Assembly (NCBI GenBank): GCA_029747585.1 | Contig: JAPEVF010000023.1 | Span: 135,774 to 184,433 of the forward strand | DNA length: 48,660 nt | Reading direction: 5' to 3' | Source of the DNA: Pleurotus djamor | Taxonomy: Eukaryota; Basidiomycota; Agaricomycetes; Agaricales; Pleurotaceae | In this document: positions 31,726-44,670 of the stretch, in pieces | Numbering within the stretch: the first letter of the stretch is position 1 | Layout: the number at the start of each line of letters is the position of its first letter | Translations under genes and position numbers: made by a program | The notes under the pieces: generated by a model | What the model saw: the letters and a program-made list of their open reading frames with translations, nothing else | Databases searched by the model: none | What the model was told of the DNA's origin: nothing

Positions 31726-34700
31726 CTAGTAGTCGGCTACGCTACTCCGGAGCTGCTTGAAGCCCTTCTTAGAAGCATTTGCAGCACTATACTCTTCACA
31801 GGCTTTTATAAGTAGCTGAGCATCATACTTCTCAGCTTCTTCTCGAACTAAGAGCACACAGAGGGTCAGTCGTCAAGCCATGTAGACGCCAATGTTGATT
31901 TAGACGTACTCTCCATATAGGTATACGGTTGTATCTTCTGTTGTTTGATCATTTCCCGTTGTAGGAGAAGATTCATATCATGTAGTTCCCAGTAATGTGT
32001 GAGGTGCAAGATGTCGAGCATCTCCTCATAGTCGAGTCCAGATGAATCGGGGAGCTTTGAATCGTAGATATAGTCTGGGGGACGGACGGTTCAGGGTTCA
32101 AGGAAGACACACCATGTCAAAGTACATACCCAAGACGAAGGCCACCGTTGTGTGGTGATATTCTAAATTGATGGCTTGTGTCGGATCACTGGCCTCCCGG
32201 AAACCACTGTTAAACAGGCTTGCAAAGTACGGACTACAGGAGGCGAGGAGCACCCGATGAGCATGTAATTCCCCACCTCCTGGCTCGTCCATCACAAACG
32301 TGACATCCGTAAGCAGGCACTGGCTTCTGAACTTTCGGAAGGTAGAGCGTAGTGACTGTAGTTCGGATTCGGCTGGGGTGAGTGGGATCGTAGGACACGA
32401 CGGATTGACAATATCGTCAACACCAGCACATACGAGCAGGTTCCTGAATGGCCGGAGAAAGTCCCGAACGGCATACACGGTATCAGAATCAACGATGTTG
32501 AAGAATAGATCAGAAGATGATCTCCACACCCAATCGTCTTTAAGAGGGTTGTCTACGTTGAGGAATAGCGGTTCGGTCCTGAATGTTGAGTCCAGTGAAG
32601 AAATCCGCCCGTCCAGCCAAGCATATGTCGCTTTGAGATCCTTCAGGAATGACGGATATGGCGAACGCAGAAACACCGGGCAGTCTCGAGCCATTGACGC
32701 GAGTACACGAAGATGCTTCAGCTGAAGAAACTTCTTGTCAACCCAAAAAGGTCCATGGTCAATCAAAAAATAAATGACTTACAACTTCGTCAACTGTAGG
32801 GACCCCAAAGTCGGGGTTCCTTGAGAGAATTAGATCCCCGAGTTGCGAGTCAAACACAGCTCGTTGAGACCAAGCTACAGACGCGTAGTCCTCTCTGACG
32901 ATATTGTCTGGACATAGGAACTCGGGGAGTTGCGGTGCGTGCGCGGCTTGGGCCTGAGTGAGAGTTCGAAGAAATCTAGGTGGACGCGGAATGAACTTGA
33001 GGCGTGAACACTGGAGCCATTGCTGCTGCGCAATACCACGCCGGGAATGAATATGGAGGGGTAGGATATTGCAATATGCGTCGACAACAGTCTGGGCTCG
33101 TGCGACCTTCGAGGGACTGTCCGGGGAATTGCAAAGAGCTTGCGCGCAGTTTCGGAACATGGTGACATCTAGGTCTTGAACCCGCTTCATTCTTGACCGG
33201 AGGGCAGGCTCAAGGTCATTAAACGAGCTATGAAGGAAGTAGGCTGGGTCGTTGTCGAACGCATCTTCAAACAAGGCTTCTTGTGTGTAGAGCGTATTGA
33301 GCGGAACCAGTCGCGCGTTCCTGTCCGGTGCGAGGAGTGTCTGATAGTTCTCAACTCCACCCAAGAGCGCCCTTAACAAACGTTTGTAACTGGATAACTT
33401 GCTAGATTCCAGTATTTGGACTTCATTCCAACGCGATTCGAGAACTGAAGCAAGGCGAGCGAAACTCAAGGGGGAGACGCCGATCCTTTCCAGTGGATTT
33501 TGGTAGTGAACCAAGCGAGGGATGTTGATGAATTGGGCAGCGTCACTATGGATGCCGCGCGGGAGCATTTCAACCTCAGTAGCCGCCTTTTCGCCACTTC
33601 CATCGAGAGTCGGCCACAACGGGAGAGTGCGTACAGGACTTGAGGCATTTGAATACAAGAGGAGTCCCTCCCTGACCCATGCCGACAGTTGAGGATGGCT
33701 CTCCACCTGCTTACCGAATAGGATACAAAGCTTAGCAGCTGGTAGGTTGAGGCTTTCAAGAAACTGGATGAATGCTTTGCAATCGAAGTGCGGGAGTTTG
33801 AGATCCCCGAGCATCTGGCGGAGAGGGGAAGGGAGGGTGCCTGGGACGACAACACGGACAGTCTCAGAGAGCGCGATGAGTACCTGTTGCAGCCAAGGGG
33901 GAGACTCCGATGGCAGCAAGAATGATGGTGTCTTCACATCAGTGAGATGTCGGATTGAGATATATCCTTGGGACGTGAAGATGAGAGGGTACGGGGATAT
34001 GTCCGAAGGATGGATTTCTAGGCGAGGATATCTCTTCCAAAACTGTTTAACCCATTTCATTTCGCGCTCTCCCAAGACGGTGTCATCTGTCTGAGGAAGA
34101 ATATTCGAAATAAGGGAGCCGATGGACTTCGAATCCAGATATGCGATGTTCAACCCGTTCTCGTAGATGGGCTTGGTGTGCTCCAGGCTCGGGTGGACGA
34201 GGCAGACCGCCGAAAAAATTTCTTGCAAGTCCGGGTTTGTGGCAATATAGTACACTTGACGGTCTGAATGAGCCTTTTCAAAGGTACGGAATGATCCATC
34301 GCTCAAGGGGAGAAGCGGGAGACCATGAAGCCGAGACATGTCGCCTGAGGAAATGAAACTGATTAAGAAGTTGATGTTCTCTATCGTCAAAATTCCTCCT
34401 TTCAATTGCTTTGAGAACCAGGATACACTCAGTTGTGTGACCTGTTCCTTGACGAATAAAGGATCAACTCGTTTGAGAGTCTTAGCAAGGCGTTCGATAG
34501 CTGGCGGTATCTGTACAAGTGAAGTGTTCCTGGTCAACTTCAGTAGGGCAAGACGTGGTTGGGCAAGAATCACGGCGTCCTGAGGAGACACGAAAACGTC
34601 AGGATCAACGGCACTTCGAAGTATCTTTCGCTCCGAGTGACCAAGGGTCTCTGCGTAGAAAGCCTCTATACAGAGACGAGAGAGGGGATCAATGTCTTCG

Positions 34701-37700
34701 GTCTTACGATTGTCCCGCGGCCACCACCGGTAGGGATCGGCCTCAGCCTTTATAAGGGGGGAATCCAAAAGATAGAGGGACAGCTTCGGAACAACTTCTC
34801 GAAAAAGCCATCGGTTGTAGCGTGACTCATCGTTGTCGTATTCGTCAAGCCGGATATTCCTTCTGTCCGGAGAGAGGATGAAAGGAGCTGAGATGTTGAA
34901 GGACAATGGTATTGGGATGGGGAGAGGAAGAGTGGCGAAGAGTCTTTTGGGCCTCTTGGGTTGAGCGTCGCAAGGATCAAGATTAGCAGCTAATGCCACA
35001 CGGGTCGGGAGGCGTAGGCGACATGATCTTTGGATTAATGGGCGGGCTACTGCGTCCGGAGGGTATGTCGCCACAGACACAACAAGCCAATTTTCGCAAC
35101 CAAGTCCCTTGTTTGGGTGATGCCTTTGAATCCGAAGGACACTGGCTGTATTCTCTCTTTCTATGGAACGTTGGCGTACTGACGTATTGAATGACCAAAG
35201 CGAGGAAATGGCCATATTACTCCCCCGATGGAAAGCGGATATTTCCTGTAGTTGTGTAAAGAGTAAGCTGTCGACAGCCTTGACAGCAAACGATTGCACG
35301 ATGTCCTTCATGACATAGCCGACCGAGAGGGGATTGGAAAGAATGGACTCAGAATTGAGGTGGGATAGGTTTCTGAGAGGTAGCCTGAACAAGGTCTATG
35401 AAGCGTAAGAGTTCACGTAACCATGGATACAGGTGTTATACATACCCCGTTATAATATGCTTTTGTGGAGTCGAACTCAAAAAGTCCATCCAAGACTCTA
35501 AGATGGTCGGGCCATGCACTGAAGGAAGAGTCACGAGTGGAAGAAAACTACATGTTTAAAAGAACGCACTGGAGAGCGGTTTGAAGAGGAACTCTGATTG
35601 ACGAGCGTTTCATGGGTAGATGTTGGCAAGACGGATCCATAAAGAGGACAAACCCTCCGGAGACGATCATGACAACCTGTACTCACAAGTCTATCAGCCG
35701 CGGACCACCCTATAAAAGTAGATCTTACCTCCGAAAAGTGATACATGGCTAGTGCTCCAAGCCCAAACTGGCCGATGGTATCTGATTGCTCTTGGTCTTG
35801 CTTTGATCCCCTTGCAATATTGTGAAGGCCTTTGAAGTCGGCTTCGGAGAAGCAGGCGTCATTGAATATGAGTAGTGAAGGTGATTGGAAGACCTTCAAA
35901 GAGGCTTGCATGAGGTATTCCCCAGCTCCTTGGTGTTCATCAATGCAAATGGAAAATTTTGTGGCTTTTGCATCGTAAGCGTTCGCTAGGAACTCGCCAA
36001 TAGCTTGTTGGTCGGTATACTGTTGTAATATCCCCTGGATCCGGTGAACAAGATCCTCTTTTAAAGTCATCGAATCCCAATCGGAGACTGAAGAATCCAG
36101 GACAAGACGGCGTAGATGAAGATCGGCCGCGAGTCCAGTATCAATGCGTGGGTGGGCTAGGTAGATACCGGGCTCGGCTTTAAGGAAGAAATTGGGGTGT
36201 GTGACATCGTTGAAGCGAATTTCATGGATTGGGCGGAAGACGGAGTCAACATCTGGGATCACCAACGAGGCCCGTTCGTTCTGGCTGATTTCCATCTGAG
36301 AAACAAGCTGGAGCATAGAAATTCCCTTGGGAAGATCAGATGGTGTATTCAACTTCCCAAGTTCTGTGATCAATGAGGATATGGTGGGTCTAGGTCTGGG
36401 GTGAGTGCCAAATTACGGGCTAGCGAAGCAGACTTACTGGTCTGTGCAGCCCATGCATCTGAGAAAATCAATAGTGCACGACTTCGCTAGAAGATGGTAG
36501 GNTATTTGGCAGTAATTGNCGAGCATCTTGGGCGGTTCTGATATGGTNGCATACGCAGGGGTACGAGTGACACCGTCGACAGTAGGGACCCAGGGCTGGT
36601 TGGAGGCGGCTGATCGCAGGCTAGACAGAGCTTGGTCAGGAATACGTCGCGATGCCAGCTCTGATATGATCGCAATGAATGCCGATATGGGAGGAAGGGG
36701 TGTGNCTTTCATCAAAGCTCGAAATTGTGAGATGACGACCTCGTTCGGGAGTTGATCTTCCCATCCTATTGANGATTTCAGTGAGGCNGAGATAGGCACA
36801 TCATCGCTAACGACATCCAAAACCAGGTTGAACAANTCNGGATGATGATATGNTGGGCTGCGGCACTGTGAAGGTGATCGGAGGCCATTCTGTGTNGGAA
36901 TCCAGGGGACATCAACTGGAANTCGTAGCAATGCNCAATCAAAGTTACTCGTTTCAATGAGNTCCAGTAGAAGTTTNGCTTCAGCCAGAGANTCTGACTN
37001 CTCGCAAGCGTTGGCAATGGNACTGATCTTCTCCTGCACAAGAGTCACGGTCAAAGNNGACGCGAATAACCCCAAGGATTGGACTAGAGGGACGATACCA
37101 TCGTNACCGAGAGGATGGCAAAGTTTGTGAGGNTTTGNGGTGTACAGCTTCGCGATGGGGGAGTCNGGATCCANGAGATCTCTAGGGCAGCAGATTGTGT
37201 CGCTCGCGGAGAGAACAAAACACTTGNGCGAGAGGTCGTTTATCACTGACGGCGGAAGGTTTTGCCGNGNNTCAATGATGTATTGGAGGAGGGCTCTCTT
37301 NTAAGCACCTGACTGGATATCAAGGTTGCGAATAGCCAAGGACAGCAGCTGAACATCNCCNGCNTTGTTGACNATCTTGATGTCCATGGCTGGACAGATG
37401 NAGGCCAGNGTGNGGGCACTGAGAACNGTATTATCCAAAAACNAGACNGACGNCACNGATGGGAGACCGAACANTTCGTCGANATGTGAGGGATTAATNA
37501 GGTAAATNGTAGTTGTGNCGAGAAGGTTGACANNATGNCTCTGAACANNTNGNTGAGTGCCAGGGGAGAATGATTTGTANANGGANAGGGATTGCAAGGC
37601 CTGGCGTTGTGTCACTGAGAGTCGGACGCCTGGGGNGTNTCTGACGATGTATCTTAAAACGGCGTCGGCTTCGGCTTCGGAGAATGAANGACTACANTCG

Positions 37701-40181
37701 GGATCGATAACCNGCGAAAGNGCCGGAATATCTGAGGAGGGTTTCAATGATCCAATCCTACTGAGACTNGCGATCGCCTCGTCCGAAAGATCAGGATGTA
37801 TGAANGGCACCCGAANCTTCTCAAAGGCNTGAAGGTCAANGTCGTCAAGACCATGTTGTATGAANACGACNCTTCCACAAGAATGCAACATTTCACCAGN
37901 GGGGACCACGTAGAAACGNGCTATCCTNGCGAGGTCATTNAGAGTGTACTGAGNTGACCAAGTCCAGAACCGGGATAANAAGNGAAGGTCGTCGGCTGTG
38001 TGCACTCTCTGGGTGGAGTAGCGAGGTGCAAGGTAGTCGTGCACAATGGANGGAGTGAGACGGGAAACATTGAANGCCTTGGAACTGAGAAGATGTTCCC
38101 GTATCGACATGGGAATTGATTCCATCGGAAGGAGTCGTAAGTCAAAACCCCGAGCCATTTCGGCTTCAGAGGCAGAAACGAGTATATATGTTTGCGAGGC
38201 CGTGCTCTTGCTTTGGACGGATGCATACGTAGAGTCGTCCAGCTCGAAGAGGGGTAGATCAGCGATGTAGCGTAAGTCACCCGTGCTGAACAAGTAGTCC
38301 GCTAGATGGGATCTCTGGATTGTCGTCAATTTAGAGAGTCGGCTAGGNTCGTGCATCTATTAGAGNAGNATTTACTNNTCGTTGCAATNCGTAAGATANN
38401 AGATAACTAACCAGTATANCATGGACCAAACGGGGGGTCATGATGCGAGANTCAGATCGTTGGGAAATCAGGATATATATGTGTTCAGGAGGTTGAGAGA
38501 CGTCGACCTCAGCATCGGTAAGGATAGAGAGGAGTTCCGTCGAGATGCGAGTAGGCGCGAAGCACGTAGATTGATANGTTTGTAGCCTTGAGCCTTGCAC
38601 TGGCCATAGGGAGAGNGACTGCTGGACAANCAAGTCAAGTAAGGCATTGGTNAGGGCACTCCAGTAAGTGCTCTCGCCACACGTGGNGGCGGCCTGGTGC
38701 GGAGGCCATGCGTTGTATGGNGATTCGGAGGTGTTCTGGATTGCTGAAAGCATTCGATACCATACTCTAGGGAGGTAGACTGTGAAAAGGAGTGTGTTCC
38801 AGTGGATAAGAANNCTGTCGTAANCGAACGAATGAGCAAAGAGNTGTCTTGCATNNNGGNTAANTGAGCACGTACTTATCTCTCGAGCCATGAACTAAAC
38901 CAGCTTCGCCGGAATTCCGTAAGTTCTGNCNCGATGGCGTCAAGGCAAAAAGGGAATGAAAATGACACGGAAACCCAGTGCGTATCGGCAATGGCAGANA
39001 NGTGAATAGCTTCCCGTTCCCTTGAATAGAGAAAGGGGAGATAGGGTGTGCAAGTGATGCCTCAGGGCGCAACTTGTCNTGCTTGATGACNTCAGATACG
39101 TCGGTGTCAGAGAGTCGCGAGAGACGTTGCAATGCATCCTGCGCGTTGAACTTGCTGTGGATGATGTTCCACTCGTTTTGANCTTGCTTCTGNCCGGATT
39201 TGACGCTGATTGTGCAACGGCGGAGGGAAGTTTCTTCATCGAGTCGGACCGACGCCGCATCGCTGCGGTGCGCAACACTGTGAGCTAGACGACATCCATT
39301 TTCGTCTATTTCGATCACCTCAATGGTTCGGATGTTCTCTAAGAATAGCATNGAATCGCCNAATTCTTCTTCCAGGAAAACGCGAAAGATCTCCTGGATG
39401 TCTGNGGAGCNCACAACNCGGNTGCTGATTTCGCTGACATTNCCAGAAAGGCGAAGAGGCATGCGNAATACGGTGCCAGGGAAGTTTCCCAGCTTGATGT
39501 CCNCCGCCGAGACGAGGCCCGAAAAAGCCGCAAGGTGATCCTTGTACTTTTCTACGACCACTTTCAGACTCAAACGCGTGCCGCCAGGCTGAACTTCCTC
39601 GTTATCGTCGAAATGGTGATGTGGGTCCAGGATGGCCAACTTATCTCCAGAGAGTATTTGAGGGTTATCAGTGATCTAGAGGTTTTTGCCCTATGTTTAG
39701 CCATCTCTCCAAAAGACTACGGGGTACAACTTACATGATAACAAGACCGGAATCCAATGCCGAACTTGCCAATTTTCCTAGGGANACCGTGATCAAATAA
39801 GAGAGGTTGTCAGACTGAGCATTCGCCACTCACGATGTGTCGGCCCTTTTAGATGAGCGATGGAGAGACTGGATAGCAGACCAATCTCCCTTGGTAAAAA
39901 CACCATCATTGCACGCCANCAGTGCCGGTCCCTGAGTGCCTCGGAGGGATGGATCGCAAACGAGTTCCTNAGCGTGATTCCGCTTGTCTAGGAGGAAAAT
40001 CTGAGAGAGANANGAGATAANCCAATGNTCAGCAGTAATAGCAGCAGCAGCCCACTTGTTTCGACGCGCCGGCGTCATCAGAATTCTGGAGGATCTCGCG
40101 AAGNAGACCAATGGAGAAAGGATACTCATCGAGTATCGCGCGGATCGTGTCCACAGGACTCGCGTGCTCACCAAACGNCAT
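31726..40181 (-). CDS. Sacsin-like giant protein: two GHKL ATPase modules and a C-terminal BTB/POZ domain
   Basis: The gene has about a dozen exons and encodes about 2,600 aa. Module 1 starts at the ATG near 40181 (FGEHASPVDTIRAILDEYPF) with N-box REILQNSDDAGASK and G-box KIGKFGIGFRSCYH, then LSGDKLAILDPHHHFDD. Module 2, about 36070-35700, has QAIGEFLANAYDAKATKF and DTIGQFGLGALAMYHFSEV. These are Hsp90-like GHKL folds as in sacsin SIRPT repeats. Large exons (36434-38356, 32759-35392) carry the long helical parts. The C-terminus holds a BTB fold (LLTDVTFVMDEPGGG, HAHRVLLASCSPYFASLF) and a short helical tail. Splice joins checked include QPRPTISSLI across 36380, VVMIVSGGF at 35690 and TLFRLPLRN at 35405. 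The BTB junction at 32734-32736 uses an AAG acceptor. Many N characters fall in the 36.4-40.2 kb part. A role in protein quality control is inferred from animal sacsin. Confidence 0.88.
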
Positions 40182-40599
40182 GGAAGGGGATGGATGTGCT
40201 GGAGAAGGGACAAACAGAGGGGAAGGAGGGGACAAATGCTTTTATTGACAACCCGGTGTAGCGCCAGTGGGCGTAGGAGGGCACATTGCAGAACGCGTGT
40301 AGGACTTCAACTACACATGCCTTACTATGGGTGATCCAGACACAGAAGGGATGACCTTCTTTCCTCGCCCGCAGCAGTTAGCTTCGACTATCGACTATCG
40401 ACTTGGGAAAGTTTGATCCAATCGAGGAAGTTTGATGGGATTCGGGATAGTTGCCTTTTCTATATGCCCTACTAGCGCTACAACGACGGAGAGAATCGTT
40501 TCAGAGTCAAGGGGGCCATCTGCTTCGGCTCTGTAGAAAATCCCATTTAGGATTGATGGCGTATCGTTGGTAAGAACGTACCATTGCTATTCATAGCTT
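40182..40599. other. Intergenic region between MRM2 and sacsin-like gene
   Basis: This is the upstream region of the sacsin-like gene and downstream region of MRM2, both on the minus strand. No TATA box or other gene is evident. Confidence 0.45.
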
Positions 40600-41595
40600 T
40601 AGCCACGCCAGCCTTGACAAAGCCAGTACCCTTCACTCGACTCTGATCGACTAGATTCCGGTTTGATAAACTTGACATCGTTGAAGTTGGGTTCTAAAAC
40701 CTGGGAACGGAACTGCTGTAAAAGGGGATGCATGAAGTGCTTCATCCTGCGGCGGACTGCGGTGAATATACGACAAAGGCCTGGGTCAGGATGTCACTCA
40801 CAAGAGTACGCCTCCTCTGCGCTTTCCAATATCCTCCGCAGAGCGCAGGTTCTTCTGAGTGAAATCGAAGACAGCATGACATATCTCCAAACTGTTTTCA
40901 GTGTCTCGCACAGTATTTCCAGACGCGTTTCCAGCCATGTCAGAGAGGATAATGTCCACTTTGCCGTCATTGGCCACAGCATTGATATCCAGAAGGCCTC
41001 TGACCAATACAGCAGTGTCAGGGGAGAGGAAATCTGCCTTCAAGGTATGCACCCCGCGAATGGGCGCGATATTCAGCAGGTCAACACCTATGATGGTTCC
41101 ACGACCTAGCGAGGTTTCTTCTTCGGCGTTCAAGGGATCATAGAAGGTGAGTTCCTCTTTCTCGGAAGACACTTTCTTCTTTTCCACAGCCTGCTCCTTC
41201 GTATCCCTCATCCATCGCCGCGGTCGTTTGCTGCCATCCTCGTCTACGTCATCCTCAACCACCCGTCTCGTGTATTTTGAGTCCTTCTTCGAGGGCACGC
41301 GGTCTCCGTCGAGACGCGGTGGTGTACGTTCACCAGACCAACCGAGTTTACCAGCAACCACTTGGCTCCAACCACCTGGAGCAGCTCCGAGGTCAACTAC
41401 GGCGTTGACGTGTGGCTGGCTGAGGAACGATCCGAATTTTTGGTCAATCTCCAAGAGTTTGAACGCTGAACGCGAGCGATAGGCCGCTGGGTCGGAAAGA
41501 CGACTACGCACGAATGGGTCACGAAACTGACGGGCCAACCATGCGCGAGACGACGGTGAAGTTTTGAGACATGGTGGTGATGGGCGAAGTAACAT
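40600..41595 (-). CDS. MRM2: FtsJ/RrmJ-type rRNA 2'-O-methyltransferase, MRM2-like
   Basis: Two exons, 40802-41595 and 40600-40747, encode 313 aa. Conserved parts are [13 protein letters not shown] (catalytic Lys), the SAM-binding motif [28 protein letters not shown], the catalytic Asp in [13 protein letters not shown], and GVLLMKHFMHP (Lys) with [12 protein letters not shown] (Glu), completing the K-D-K-E set. Yeast Mrm2 methylates a uridine in mitochondrial 21S rRNA. The short N-terminal region rich in Ser, Arg and Leu could direct import. A charged insert of about 70 residues ([18 protein letters not shown]) sits between the SAM motif and GTIIGVDLL, as in other fungal members. The exon-2 acceptor is the second of two nearby CAGs; only it keeps LMKHF in frame. 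The septin gene lies directly upstream on the same strand. Confidence 0.92.
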
Positions 41596-41901
41596 AGAGG
41601 GACACTCTCACGGCTTGGACGCGACTTTCTTTTTTNGGTGGCTAACTCGCTCTCGTCAACTGAATTAGAATGCGCGTGGGTCAAATGTCTCCAAGAGTAC
41701 GTAGCCAACAAACCATCCATTGACTAACAGCAAGAGAAAACGAGGGAACATAACAGTTCGCGGTGTAAAGTGACAGAACGATGGAAAGAATCCGAACGCA
41801 GGTAGATAGAATAGTGAAAGAAAGGAACGGATAGGATCTGGGGTATATCTGTGAACCGCCAAATGGCGAAGACTATAGGTAACAAGATGTGTTGTCCATG
41901 C

Positions 41902-43313
41902 TCATCGTCGTCCAGCAGTGTTACGACCGTACCCAACCTGAATGTTGTCCAGTTCAGCCTCGAGCTGCTTGATGGCACTGTGAGCCAGTTCGAGATCCTT
42001 GTTGAGACGGTCTCGCTCTGCGATAAGCTTTGGCAAGGTTAGCATAAGCTTAGGCTATGACCAGGGGCTTTTACTCACATGCTGCTCCCATTGTCTGAAG
42101 CGGGCTTCTTCGGCCTTGACCTGTTCGGTGAAGCGTTTCCTAAGCTGCTCTTCCTCTTCCTTAAACTTCGGGTTGTCGAGTTTCTTAACCTTAGGCTCGC
42201 CGAACTTGCGAGTTTCCATTTGTTGTTGGCGATAGTTCTCGTAATGGAGGTCTTCCGTGGTGGAGATGAGGTCGAGCATGTGGGTACGAATCATCAAGGA
42301 ACGAAGTTTCTTGAAGTCGCAGTGGTTCTCGTTCTCAACTAGTGTACGTTAGTGACGGAGACGAGGTTAAATCAAAGCAAATACACTAACCTTCGGCAAC
42401 ACCCCAAAGGTACTCACGGCCCTTGACTACGCGACCATCGGGTGTTTTGACATCTTCCATCGAGCCAATGATGGAGAATGGGATGGCGTCGGTCAGGATA
42501 CGGGCATGCTCCGCGCTCTGGGGGTCATCGTTGTCCATCGGGGGCGTGTAGATTCTGATGCCCTGGGCAGCGATAACTTCCCGAATGCGTTGCTTGAACA
42601 GGAAGAGATCATTCTGCGTGAGGGTGTCGGCTTTGGCAATGACGGGGATGAGATTGACGCGCGTTCCCAAACGCTTCATGATCTCAATGTCAAGGGGTTT
42701 CAAGCTGGCGACGCGTCAGGAAAAATCGAGACCAAGTTTGAGAAAAATTACTCACGTATGGCCAGTGGGTCGGATAAAGTACAAGCAGGCATGAACTCTG
42801 AGGTCACTCTTCTCATGACGCTCCGGTTGTTGTTCTTGACGCATGTAAGCTTCATGTTGGTCGTCAATGAACTCGACGATGGGTGACCACGAGTCGCGGT
42901 TGTTGACGTAGTCACCAAAGCCAGGCGTGTCAATGACAGTAAGCTTGACCTTAAACTGCTTCTCCTCAAGCTCAGCTTTGATAATGTCAACCTCAGTAAG
43001 CTTGTCCAATTGCTTATGGTGACGCCTGTTGTAGTTTTTAGGCGGTGACAGCTCCGTTGAAAAGAGGGTGTTGATGAGCGTCGTTTTTCCAAGACCGGAC
43101 TCCCCTACAGACAATGAGATAGCGACTCTGGCAGCAAAATGGGGGCACTAACCAACAACCATCATCGTGAAATGTGCGCCTCGCTTGGCGACAATCTTAT
43201 GTTTCTGAGAGACAGTGCAGTGAGCACAGTGAAAAACTGGACAGGTGGAAGTCACATACTTGGTTGGGGAGGTTGGCAATGCCAATGCCATCGACGGAGG
43301 AGATTTGGGCCAT
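41902..43313 (-). CDS. CDC12: Septin, Cdc12/AspC type
   Basis: Six exons (43260-43313, 43153-43204, 42756-43104, 42391-42704, 42079-42338, 41902-42027) sum to 1155 bases or 384 aa. The short N-terminus ending [11 protein letters not shown] and the polybasic KHKIVAKRG are Cdc12/AspC hallmarks. GTPase motifs are G1 [12 protein letters not shown]3 [11 protein letters not shown] and G4 [10 protein letters not shown]. The septin unique element region ([20 protein letters not shown]) and a C-terminal coiled coil ([40 protein letters not shown]) follow. It should assemble with Cdc3, Cdc10 and Cdc11 into filaments at septa, bud necks or hyphal tips. The last exon must begin after an AAG acceptor (42028-42030) to give the conserved [13 protein letters not shown]; the upstream TAAG site adds non-conserved residues. 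Confidence 0.95.
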
Positions 43314-44600
43314 GACGGAGAGAACGATGGGGACGACGAGAAACGGCTGAGGAAAAAGACGATGGGGAAAGCCAAACTGTGTTTGCTGCAGTTTGCGCTA
43401 GGTTCGGCTACTTCCATCACCTTATTGGACAGCCCCTGAGCGCCCCTGATAAGCCTCCACGTTTACTTCCATCTCCCGGAGCCACCGCTGGGACTCCATT
43501 TGGATGTGCCCACCTTTTTTGTTTTCCTTGAGGCTAATGTAGTCTGACTCACCTCACTTCTCTGGCTCGTAGACACGCAAGTCTTGCGAGCGACTCAAAT
43601 TTTGCGAGGATGCCGATACCGTACATTTTACGCGCGTGTGTGTACCAAGTTCAAGTTTCAAAAGTGGCGTCTCTCTGGAGGTGGAGGCGAATACTTCACC
43701 ACCTTGCTCACCTTATTTTACCTTCTTGTTCAGGTGGCCTTAAAAGTCAGTGCCTTGATACGAGTACCATGTCCTCAGTAAACGCTTTCAATACGACTCA
43801 TTGCACTCACTGTTTTCTGAGAGCCTCATGGGACCCCGATCGGCGAAATCTCAGCGAAACTTGCAGAAACTGGGATGATGATCGCTGAAGCGCTAATCAT
43901 TCATACCAGGTCGATGAATATCCTGGAGCCGTCCCGCTCGGGCTTGGCACTGAAAATATGGCAAGTGGTAAGTATCTACGATGGACCAATATCCAATACA
44001 CGAGCACTCACTGTCTCCGGAAGGCCCTTCTCGGCTGAGAGAGGTGACGATATCTACATATATATCTATCCCAATCGCGTCCGAGGAGTCATCGCCACAA
44101 CGCCAACGCGACAACTTCCAGTTCATGCCCAGAGTTTTCCCGAAACTACAACGGTTGAATTGCGACCATCGTAGGTTGCATGGTCGTCAATACATTATCC
44201 CGTGGCTAGATGTCAACCCATGTCCCAATGCCGTTAGAGGGATAATTATCGGACCCATTTTGATTTCCCCAAGCCCTCTGGTCATCGCGTACGCGAATGG
44301 GACATCCTAACATCTATACGATGACACTTTCACAAAAGTAGTCGATGGCGCGTATAGAAATGGCTGACCCCACTTCGCGAAGCGGTCATTCGATGCCTTC
44401 TTGATTCCACATACTGCATACGAAGCAACAATATCCTGATCCTTCAGGGCCGCATCTCGGTTGCAATGCCTAGAGACTCTTCCGATTCGACATAAACCAA
44501 GGAGACCTCGGTAACACCTTGCTAGACATGTGATGCAAGCCCTTCCAAGCAACTGCTTTATTGGATGTAAGTCGGCATATTGGCGGACACAGTCTCTTCT
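43314..44600. other. Intergenic region, no gene seen
   Basis: This is divergent intergenic DNA between the septin (minus) and GH5 (plus) genes. Frames at 43584-44310 overlap one another on both strands without motifs, signal peptides or consistent introns. Confidence 0.5.
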
Positions 44601-44608
44601 TGGTGGCC

Positions 44609-44615
44609 TATAAAA
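44609..44615 (+). promoter_or_regulatory. TATA box of the GH5 gene
   Basis: TATAAAA lies 56-62 bases upstream of the ATG at 44671. Confidence 0.65.
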
Positions 44616-44670
44616 TGGCAGCACTGGAACTCTCTACCTTCGTCACTCGTTCTTGTGTCTTGGTGCCACG

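Noticed and set aside
40182..40235. Upstream extension of the sacsin-like frame
   Set aside because: It begins with TTG and reads low-complexity Ser/Pro; the ATG at 40181 precedes the conserved FGE...D block.
43584..44310. Several overlapping frames between the septin and GH5 genes
   Set aside because: They sit on both strands with no shared exon structure, signal peptide or known motif.
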